Assembly: GCA_964593455.1 (NCBI GenBank)
Contig: CAZQHK010000032.1
Span: 1-50,457, forward strand
Length of the DNA: 50,457 nucleotides
Reading direction: 5' to 3'
Source of the DNA: CAZQHK01 sp964593455
GTDB taxonomy: Bacteria > Muiribacteriota > CAYSPT01
The notes beneath the pieces were generated by a model. That model ran no database searches, had not been told where the DNA came from, and saw only the letters and a program-made list of their open reading frames with translations. How positions within the stretch are numbered: the stretch's first letter is position 1; every line of letters begins with the position of its first letter. Made by a program: the position numbers and the translations under genes. Positions 43,627 to 50,457 of this stretch are shown one piece after another.

Positions 43627-45762
43627 ATGAGAAACGTGACAGTGGGGTTGTATGTCCTTGTGTTTTTACTGGTGAGTGTAAATTGTGTTATCTGCCAATC
43701 AGCGACGAACAATGATTACGGCATTGTTATCAACAAGAGATATGTTGAACCGGCCGAATGGACTTTTATGGTTTTTGTTAATGGAGATAACGATTTGGAA
43801 CAAGCCGCCATCGAAGATTTAAACGAGATGGAGCAGGTCGGATCTTCCGCCGGAGTCAATATTATCGTTCAGATTGACCGGAGCAGCGGATTTTCGTGGG
43901 ATGGGTATTTCGATGATGACACCAGTAACGGCAACTGGCAGGGTGCCAAGCGGTACTATGTAACTCGCGACAGCAATACGGCAATCATTAATTCGCCTGA
44001 GATTCAGGACCTCGGTGAAATAGATATGGGTGATCCCGACGTTCTGGTGGATTTTGCCACCTGGACTATCAGCAATTATCCCGCGCAACGTTATGCCCTT
44101 GTACTCTGGAACCACGGCAGCGGTTTAGGCGTTGAATATGACCGTTCAAAGCGACTTTCTCCCAGAGCGATTAGTTATGACGATGATAGTGGGAATAACA
44201 TTTCAATTAATGAACTTGGCACAGCCCTGTCTGGTATTACTGCAAATACGGGAGTCCGTCTTGATCTTCTGGGATTCGATGCTTGCCTGATGGCCATGAT
44301 AGAAATTGATTATCAGGTAATGTCATATGCCGATACGGCCGTTAGTTCCGAGGAATTAGAGCCCGGTGATGGGTGGGACTATCAGGGTCTTCTTGCTGCC
44401 TTGACCGGCAATCCGGAGATGACATCGTTGCAATTTGGCGCCGAGATCGTGAGAACGTTCGCCGCCGACTACGGGCCGTTCGGAGATACGACGCTTTCAA
44501 CTATCAATCTCAAACATATCAATTCGGCAGCCCAGGCTTTGGATGCCCTTGCCAGGTTGCTGGCAACAAATTGTAGTAAATACCGGGACCAAATCGAATT
44601 GAGTCGCAGGCAAACCCAACAATACCAGGTCGCGACGTATATCGATCTGTACGACTTTGTGGATAAAATAAAGGCACATGTTTCTGATTCCACGATTAGA
44701 ACGGCCGCGGCAACGTTACTGGCCGCTCTCAGCGAATGCACAATCTCTGAATCTCACGGAAGCAGAAGTCCCGGTTCCCATGGGATCTCGATATATTTTC
44801 CAAGCAGTGAATCAGCATATGTCAATCAATACACAACGGACGTGCAGCTTTCCACTGACAATCACTGGAATAATTTTTTAAGTACCTACTTCAACAAGCA
44901 AACCAATGAATTTCCGGTAGCTGATGCGGGATCAGACGTGAGCGTGGAGTACAACACCCAGGTCGTATTGGATGGCAGCAATAGTGTTGATCCGGATAAT
45001 TCACCTGGCTCATTAAGTTATACCTGGTCACAGACCAGTGGAACCACTGTTACATTGTCAAACTCGACAGTGGTTCAACCCAGTTTCATCGCTCCTGAAA
45101 GCACTGATATCCTGGTGTTTCAACTAGTCGTATATGATGGAAGTAATTTCAGCGGCCCGGATGATGTTACCGTCACTGTTGGCTCAGCGGGGGTTGATGA
45201 GCAGGTAACGGGAATCAGGGAATTACCGCTTTCCTACTTGTCAAACAGCAATCTCAAAGTGGTTCTGAATCTGGAAGTTGATGAAACAAACACTCCCAAT
45301 GGTGTGATCGTCAAGGAATTTCTTCCTCCGGGTTGGACCGTCAAGCTCTCGACTCCGAATTACAATGACTTCAATTCTGAAACGGGCGAATTGAAGTGGC
45401 TTTTCTATGGCTCAACAGTGAATGACAGTGACATGGATATAGTTTACGAGATTCAAATACCAGTGAATGAAACCGGAGAGAAATCGTTTCGGGGAGAGAT
45501 CCTTTACAGCGACAATCAGGGAAATCCGATTAACCAGGCAGTGAGTGGCAATACAAAGATAAGCGACGCAGTGCTCCATCCCGCAGATAACAGTCATGAC
45601 TGGATAATAGACGATTTCGAACTTTTGGACTACATCGACACGTGGGCAAGCGGTTCCGTAGGAGATTTTGAGCTGTTGGATTGTGTCGACTTATGGGCTG
45701 GAGGATCGTATCAATGGGATTCTGAATCAGGGGTGTGGGTATCCGGCCAGTCTGTCTTGTAA
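43627..45762 (+). CDS. secreted clostripain-type (C11) cysteine protease with PKD and dockerin-like tail
   Basis: A 711-residue protein; ATG 43627 is chosen for GGAAGGTG upstream and the signal peptide MRNVTVGLYVLVFLLVSVNCVICQ. The peptidase domain (about 40-410) starts WTFMVFVNGDNDLEQAAIEDLNEM. The C11 His is H163 (LWNHGSG) and the Cys is C220 (LGFDACLMAMIE). Residues about 425-530 are a PKD-like domain (SVEYNTQVVLDGSNSVDPD). Residues about 535-650 are a beta module (NGVIVKEFLPPGWTV) that recurs twice in the next gene product. The end carries two dockerin-like units (DWIIDDFELLDYIDTWAS and GDFELLDCVDLWAG). It should be an extracellular protease docked to a surface structure. Confidence 0.88.
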   Translation: MRNVTVGLYVLVFLLVSVNCVICQSATNNDYGIVINKRYVEPAEWTFMVFVNGDNDLEQAAIEDLNEMEQVGSSAGVNIIVQIDRSSGFSWDGYFDDDTSNGNWQGAKRYYVTRDSNTAIINSPEIQDLGEIDMGDPDVLVDFATWTISNYPAQRYALVLWNHGSGLGVEYDRSKRLSPRAISYDDDSGNNISINELGTALSGITANTGVRLDLLGFDACLMAMIEIDYQVMSYADTAVSSEELEPGDGWDYQGLLAALTGNPEMTSLQFGAEIVRTFAADYGPFGDTTLSTINLKHINSAAQALDALARLLATNCSKYRDQIELSRRQTQQYQVATYIDLYDFVDKIKAHVSDSTIRTAAATLLAALSECTISESHGSRSPGSHGISIYFPSSESAYVNQYTTDVQLSTDNHWNNFLSTYFNKQTNEFPVADAGSDVSVEYNTQVVLDGSNSVDPDNSPGSLSYTWSQTSGTTVTLSNSTVVQPSFIAPESTDILVFQLVVYDGSNFSGPDDVTVTVGSAGVDEQVTGIRELPLSYLSNSNLKVVLNLEVDETNTPNGVIVKEFLPPGWTVKLSTPNYNDFNSETGELKWLFYGSTVNDSDMDIVYEIQIPVNETGEKSFRGEILYSDNQGNPINQAVSGNTKISDAVLHPADNSHDWIIDDFELLDYIDTWASGSVGDFELLDCVDLWAGGSYQWDSESGVWVSGQSVL

Positions 45763-45810
45763 ACGATAGCGAGTCCAAGAAAAGTGGAAAACAAGAAAGG
45801 AATGATTAGC

Positions 45811-48042
45811 ATGAAAAAAATGAAGGTTGTTGCCATGTCATCGATAATTCTGACGATTATGTTTATGGCCGTCACGATTCCCGCGGTTGCTATAGCCGGA
45901 CAGATCACCGGGAGCAGGGAACTTCCGGGAATTTACCAAACCGGCAGCACTATAACTGTATTGCTGGATATCGAAGTAAACGATGCTGTTGAGAGCCCTA
46001 ACGGTGTCATCATAAAGGAACATGTTCCGCCCGGCTGGACAGTTACTGCATCATCACCGGCTTATAACAATTATGATACGTCAACGAATGAAATAAAGTG
46101 GGTATACACGGGCGGGCAAATAACAGACACCGGAATGGATATAAACTACACTGTTTCTATTCCAGGTGACGATTCGAGCCTGAAAGATTTCTCAGGACAG
46201 ATACTTTATAATGACATCGAGGGTAAACCTCTCACCGAGACTATCGTTGGTGACACAAGTATCTTGCCTTCTTATAATCCTGACATTTTATTATCAGCTC
46301 AGAGCCATGAATATGTGAATACCTTTATAGGAAGTTACAAAGATTGGACCTTAACCGTATCCAATATCGGTGAGGATGTTCTCATAATCAACGATATCAC
46401 TTCTGACAATGCCGATTACACGATACCGGATCAAAGTTTTCCTCAGACCATCGCCGCCGGCGGGAACCTGAATGTCACGATTCGTTTTACCCCCTCCAGC
46501 GCAACTGAAAATACCGCGACCTTAACCATAACGACTAATGATCCGGACGAAACGATTAGTAACGTTTTGTTGACCGGTCAAGGAATTGTGGAGCCTGAGC
46601 CGGACATTTCTCTTCCGGTTTCCAGGCATGATTTTAAGAATGTTGCCATGGGAACCTCCAGCGATTGGACCTTAACCGTATCTAACGTTGGAAATGATGT
46701 CCTCACCATCGATGATATCACTTCCGACAATACTGATTACACCATACCGGCTCAACGCTTTCCTCTGAGCATCGCCCCCAAAGGGAACCTGGATATCACC
46801 ATTCGCTTTACTCCCTCGAGAGAAACGGAGATAACCGCTACATTAACCATAACGAGCAGTGATCCGGACGAACCGGCTCTGGAAATATCGCTGACCGGAA
46901 TTGGCGGCCAGAATACACAGGTTGTGGCCAGCAGGATACTGCCATTAACACAAGCTGGTGGTGAAAAAATCACTGTCGGTTTAGACTTCGAAGTCGATGA
47001 TGATAATAAACCCAATGGAGTTATCGTGAAAGAATATATTCCATTAAACTGGACAGTGATTTCATCAGTCCCGAATTATAATAATTTTAATGCGTCCACC
47101 GGTGAAATAAAGTGGATTTTCACGGGCGGGCAAATAACAGACGCGGGAATGGATTTAAATTACACTGTTTCTATTCCTGATGGGGAATCCGGGAAACAAA
47201 CGTTTCAAGGAGAAATAGTCTACAACAATCTAAAAGGAACTCCTGTTACCATCGCTATCAGTGGTAATACCACTATAGATATTATCGCCTGCACCTTCGC
47301 GGCGAACCTGGATGTAACGGATATTTCCGTCGAAAACAGCGTGACGGACCCTGCCGACTGGGCGTCCAGCGATGAGAACAGTGAAGTGATCAATAAACTG
47401 CAGGTTCTCATTCCCGCAAACACGCTGTCAGCGCCGGCCACTATGACCATCCGCACCATCGACGATCCGCCGCCGTCACCCGGTACGGTAAACGGGCTCA
47501 CCTGGGGAGTGGATATATCTCTGGACAACAACGTAGAGATCGATCCGCAAAAGACATTGACAATATGCCTGCCTTATACGGAGCAGGATTTAGCCATTGC
47601 CGGAGGAGACGCCAATAGTCTGAGAGTTTATCATCTGAACATCTCAAACAGTGTTTGGGAAAAAGTTCTAAACACACGTGTTAACAGTGAAGATAAAGTG
47701 ATTATTTTCCAGGTCAACCACCTGTCCATCTTCGGAATCGGTCAACCAAAATCCGGCAGCGGGGCTGGAGTATCCAGCGGAGGGAGCGATGGAGGCGGAG
47801 GCGGATGTTTTATTGCCACCGCAGCCTATGGGACACCGTTGGAAGAAGAAGTGGAAGTATTGAAGCAATTCCGGGATGAATATCTTATCCCTACAAAGAC
47901 AGGTCGGAAATTAGTAGAATTTTATTATCGTTACTCACCGCCGGTAGCCAAAGTGATAGAAAAAAATGAGGATCTCCGGAAGTGTACCCGAGCAATGCTG
48001 GCCCCTTTTGTGCAAAGTCTCAATCTCCTCATGATGCCATGA
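45811..48042 (+). CDS. secreted multi-domain surface protein with CFI-box C-terminus
   Basis: A 743-residue protein; ATG 45811 is nine bases after AAAGGA. The signal peptide is MKKMKVVAMSSIILTIMFMAVTIPAVAIA. Domain order: beta module (about 30-150, NGVIIKEHVPPGWTV), two HYDIN/ASPM-type choice-of-anchor D domains (for example DWTLTVSNIGEDVLIINDIT, about 165-370), a second copy of the beta module (about 375-490), a ZU5/death-like beta domain ending in FQVNHLSIFGIG, a Gly-rich linker and the domain CFIATAAYGTPLEEEVEVL...LNLLMMP. It starts 48 bases after the C11 protease stop and is likely in its operon. A surface or structural role is likely. Confidence 0.85.
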   Translation: MKKMKVVAMSSIILTIMFMAVTIPAVAIAGQITGSRELPGIYQTGSTITVLLDIEVNDAVESPNGVIIKEHVPPGWTVTASSPAYNNYDTSTNEIKWVYTGGQITDTGMDINYTVSIPGDDSSLKDFSGQILYNDIEGKPLTETIVGDTSILPSYNPDILLSAQSHEYVNTFIGSYKDWTLTVSNIGEDVLIINDITSDNADYTIPDQSFPQTIAAGGNLNVTIRFTPSSATENTATLTITTNDPDETISNVLLTGQGIVEPEPDISLPVSRHDFKNVAMGTSSDWTLTVSNVGNDVLTIDDITSDNTDYTIPAQRFPLSIAPKGNLDITIRFTPSRETEITATLTITSSDPDEPALEISLTGIGGQNTQVVASRILPLTQAGGEKITVGLDFEVDDDNKPNGVIVKEYIPLNWTVISSVPNYNNFNASTGEIKWIFTGGQITDAGMDLNYTVSIPDGESGKQTFQGEIVYNNLKGTPVTIAISGNTTIDIIACTFAANLDVTDISVENSVTDPADWASSDENSEVINKLQVLIPANTLSAPATMTIRTIDDPPPSPGTVNGLTWGVDISLDNNVEIDPQKTLTICLPYTEQDLAIAGGDANSLRVYHLNISNSVWEKVLNTRVNSEDKVIIFQVNHLSIFGIGQPKSGSGAGVSSGGSDGGGGGCFIATAAYGTPLEEEVEVLKQFRDEYLIPTKTGRKLVEFYYRYSPPVAKVIEKNEDLRKCTRAMLAPFVQSLNLLMMP

Positions 48043-48329
48043 TGAGTTAGATTAAATCAGAGAAAAAAGATGGTAGTGAGCTGACCGGATAAAGCCGGTT
48101 CAAGGAATTTGTCCGTGAGATACTTGATAATGTCAAGTGTCGCATCTCCGATGCGTTGACCATCCCACTGAAAATCTGTCCAGCTTTTTATGTTTCGACA
48201 AATATATTCTTCGGACAAGAAACAAAAGCTTCCTTCTCTTTCGTTATCTTAAGGGAAAGGGAAATAGTTTGTGTGGTCAGCATTGGTCAGTATAGGGAGA
48301 TTTCCAATAACTCTTTCAGGAGGTTAGTG
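48043..48329. other. intergenic stretch ahead of the Tat-exported phosphoesterase
   Basis: No gene is recognised. The metallophosphoesterase frame is open back to 48093, but that stretch has no signal peptide or ribosome site and no recognisable product. A short hairpin (CGCATC-TCC-GATGCG, about 48141-48155) is present. GGAGG at 48320-48324 serves the next gene. Confidence 0.45.
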
Positions 48330-49415
48330 ATGAACAATAAAAACAGAATGAAAGAATTTTACTTGCTAAGTCGCCGCGATTTTATTAAATTGGGGCTTAC
48401 CGGTGCACTGGGAATTGCCGGGGGACTGTTTTCCAGGAGTTTGCCCACGGCACTCGCGCAAACTCTCCTGTCTGGTAATGGCCCAAAGAGATTAACTCCA
48501 ATTAAACCTTTCAAGTTTGCCCACGTGACTGACACCCATGTCAGTACGCAGGGAACTAACGGTGCTGCCTTGAAAAAAGACAGTATTCGTATTTTTGAAA
48601 ATGTTTTAGATCAATTGAATGCAATAAATGATCTGGATTTTATTCTTTTCGGAGGAGATAATTTCGATAATAGCGAGCCGGGAACGGGTGATTTTGATAC
48701 TTTTAAGAAACGAGCAGATCAACTTAAAGCTCCTTACTATATCCAGTTTGGTAACCGGGAAGCATCTTCGAAGCCCAAAGACGATCCCTTTTCCAAACCA
48801 GAAGTTGTATCAGAATTTCAAGATTACGGTTTCCAGGGAAACTCCTTCTGGTGGAGTGTCTCACCTGTCAAAGGGGTACGTGTTTTAGGACTTGACACTT
48901 CTATTGCGGGACGAAATGATGGAATCATTGTTCAGCCCCAAATCGACTGGCTTAAAAAAGAGATTAGGAGATATCCGGCCGATTTGCTGATTATCCTTAC
49001 TCATCATCTTTTCCTCCCCACCTGGCGAGCTAGGAAAATACCTCCGTGGAAGAAAAATTATGTCATTGCCAACGCACTGGAAGTAAGATCTATTTTAGAG
49101 CAGGCTTCCAATGTAAAATTAGTCTTTTCAGGCCATCATCATGTCGCTAAAATTCAAACGATCAAAGGATTGCCGTACATCGCTTCACCGGCCACCGTGC
49201 AGTACCCGCATGGTTTCAGGGTGATTTCTGTGAATAATCAAAAAGCACAGGTTGATTTTCACCAACTCCGCGATCGAAAAATTGTTTTGAAGGGACGAGA
49301 GGCAATAAGCCAGAGTAAAAAATATGACCTTTTCGCTAAAGGCAATAGAGCTCTAAGGATTGCTTACTGTCTGGGAAAGGGAACAGACCGGCAAACAACT
49401 ATTCCTTTGAGGTAA
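48330..49415 (+). CDS. Tat-exported calcineurin-like metallophosphoesterase
   Basis: A 361-residue protein starting at ATG 48330 after AGGAGGTTAGTG. The N-terminus has a Tat motif, SRRDFIK (14-20), and a hydrophobic stretch. The metallophosphoesterase motifs are DTH (68-70), GGDNFD (108-113), GNRE (141-144), THH (224-226) and SGHHH (267-271). In most relatives the third block is GNH(D/E); here Arg replaces that His, a residue near the scissile phosphate. The substrate is unknown. Tat export suggests the metal is loaded in the cytoplasm. A purple-acid or 3',5'-cyclic-nucleotide phosphodiesterase-like activity is possible. Confidence 0.87.
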   Translation: MNNKNRMKEFYLLSRRDFIKLGLTGALGIAGGLFSRSLPTALAQTLLSGNGPKRLTPIKPFKFAHVTDTHVSTQGTNGAALKKDSIRIFENVLDQLNAINDLDFILFGGDNFDNSEPGTGDFDTFKKRADQLKAPYYIQFGNREASSKPKDDPFSKPEVVSEFQDYGFQGNSFWWSVSPVKGVRVLGLDTSIAGRNDGIIVQPQIDWLKKEIRRYPADLLIILTHHLFLPTWRARKIPPWKKNYVIANALEVRSILEQASNVKLVFSGHHHVAKIQTIKGLPYIASPATVQYPHGFRVISVNNQKAQVDFHQLRDRKIVLKGREAISQSKKYDLFAKGNRALRIAYCLGKGTDRQTTIPLR

Positions 49416-49694
49416 AAAAATGAAGTCAAAAGAGAAAGGAGCCTTGAAAAGCAGCGTGAAGGGAATAAACATAGTGCGGTCGTCCTGATCGATGGAGGCC
49501 CCGGCCGGTTGGTGGTCAGAAACCTGTCCCTGAACCGCATGAGAAAGAGGACCTCCTGGGCCCGGGAGCTCTGGAAGATAGCCACGGTACTTCCCGCCTA
49601 TGACCGATTTTTACGATGTGTACTTCATTCTTTTGGTCGTCTATATGATCCTGTAATTACCCTGCCGTACACGATACTGCTCTTTTGCAGATAT
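49416..49694. other. unassigned stretch before the istB remnant
   Basis: Three frames carry short open stretches, but none has a ribosome site, and none resembles IstA, the IstB N-terminus or another known family. It may be part of the sequence that replaced the 5' end of istB. Confidence 0.4.
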
Positions 49695-50120
49695 TTTCTT
49701 CGGTCCTCCCGGCTTGGGAAAGACGCATCTTTCCATTGCCATTGGAATGCAGGCTGTCCAAGCTGGTTACACTGTGTGCTTTGAGCGGGTAACGAACTTG
49801 ATCAAATTGCTCAAGACCGCGGAAATCCAGAGGAAGGCGCAGTTCCGGATAAACCGCATCATGAAGTCCGACCTGGTCATCATTGATGAGATCGGCTACA
49901 CACCTATCGAGCGAAAGGAGGCGAACCTGTTCTTCAACCTGGTAAGCGAACTCTATGAAAAGTCCTCTATCATCATCATCTCGAACAAGAGCTTTGAATC
50001 CTGGCCGAGATGATGGGCGACGAGATCATGACGGTGGCCTTACTGGATCGGTTACTACATCATTCCAAGGTCTTTAACCTTGATGGAGAGTCGTATAGAA
50101 TAAAGGGAAAGGAGAAGTGA
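49695..50120 (+). pseudogene. istB: broken IS21-family istB (transposition helper ATPase)
   Basis: From 49695 the frame reads DIFFGPPGLGKTHLSIAIG (the IstB P-loop), then DLVIIDEIGYTPIERKEANLFFNLVSELYEKSSIIIISNKSFESW. At about 50005 one base is missing; the next frame gives EMMGDEIMTVALLDRLLHHSKVFN and GESYRIKGKEK to TGA 50120, the normal IstB C-terminus. The first 90-100 residues of IstB are absent. It is a decayed IS21 element; no istA or terminal repeat was found in the window. Confidence 0.87.
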
Positions 50121-50266
50121 TCTTTTTTCCTATTGATTGGTAAAATTGTTTGCCGGACGATTGGTAAATTTACTTGCCATTTACAAGTAAGGGATCGTAT
50201 TATTAAAGGTCTAATATAAATTATAGTTAGGCAGATTACTATAGGCCATCCTCAAGAAGAGCACTT

Positions 50267-50457
50267 ATGAAATATGTTAAGATGTATTTGGCAATTTTTG
50301 GAATAATTATGTTGATTGCCTTTGGAGTGTACTTCTGGAGGCCACAGTACAGAGGTTATCTACTTCATGAAGATAGCCTAATAGAAAATCTCAGTGCTAG
50401 TTTGTTTTTTATTTCTTTTTTTGTGGGTCTTCTCTTTTTTCTCAAAAGTAAGATGCA
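50267..50457 (+). CDS. small membrane protein, 3' end beyond window
   Basis: An ATG at 50267 opens a frame to the window edge (63 codons). It has two hydrophobic segments, MYLAIFGIIMLIAFGVYFW and LSASLFFISFFVGLLFFL, separated by a short charged loop (LLHEDSLIEN). No family can be named. The surrounding DNA is AT-rich compared with the rest of the window. Confidence 0.55.
   Translation, partial: MKYVKMYLAIFGIIMLIAFGVYFWRPQYRGYLLHEDSLIENLSASLFFISFFVGLLFFLKSKM

Noticed and set aside
49509..49784. 91-codon plus-strand ORF before istB
   Set aside because: No ribosome site and no similarity; it overlaps the start of the istB frame in another reading frame.

Overview
The window looks like chromosomal DNA from an uncultivated, probably anaerobic, Gram-negative (diderm) bacterium. 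The evidence is an AsmA-type envelope protein, type IV pilin-like genes, a Tat substrate, many secreted proteins with signal peptides, and one gene that appears to read UGA as selenocysteine. I cannot assign a phylum from the sequence. No rRNA, tRNA or CRISPR array was seen.

Layout. 1-1.04 kb: a truncated TPR-like exported protein (-). 1.26-1.83 kb: an ECF sigma factor (+). 1.8-8.1 kb: a minus-strand sulfur block with APS/PAPS reductase, a siroheme sulfite reductase fused to a TusA-like domain, an O-acetylserine/O-phosphoserine sulfhydrylase-like enzyme, a very Cys-rich exported metal-binding protein and a ThiF/MoeB-type E1 enzyme. 8.3-9.6 kb: a zinc-finger anti-sigma/FecR membrane protein (+), the likely partner of the sigma factor on the other side of the sulfur block. 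9.75-17.66 kb: an exported protein with carboxypeptidase-regulatory-like folds, then PilX-, PilV- and PilW-like prepilins and a PilB/GspE ATPase with a large repeat-bearing C-terminal extension.

17.66-25.7 kb: a decayed phosphatase-like pseudogene, a nucleotidyltransferase-like protein of unknown role, a peroxiredoxin-like gene whose catalytic Cys codon is UGA with a SECIS-like hairpin just downstream, a large PKD/Ig-like surface protein, a UMF1-type MFS transporter and a HEAT-repeat protein. 26-33.5 kb: a GT-C/TPR membrane glycosyltransferase-like protein, a YggU/DUF167 protein, an AsmA protein and an ABC-2 exporter pair preceded by two tandem terminator-like hairpins. 34.1-41.8 kb: an RlmL-like methyltransferase, an RND efflux remnant, an unknown exported protein translationally coupled to an exported nucleoside-phosphorylase-like protein, and a subtilisin-like protease.

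41.9-50.4 kb: a ComEA-like helix-hairpin-helix protein, a 5'-truncated sensor remnant, a 175-bp inverted-repeat element, a clostripain-type protease with a sigma-54-like promoter, a multi-domain surface protein, a Tat-exported metallophosphoesterase, a broken IS21 istB and the start of a small membrane protein.

Three secreted proteins (20.3, 39.2 and 45.8 kb) end in the same CFIATAAY-containing C-terminal domain, so the window carries a family of similarly finished surface proteins. The strongest candidates for something unusual are the selenocysteine peroxiredoxin, the sulfite reductase with two complete Fe-S/siroheme cysteine sets plus a sulfur-carrier domain, the PilB ATPase with a repeat tail, and the exported phosphorylase-like fusion.
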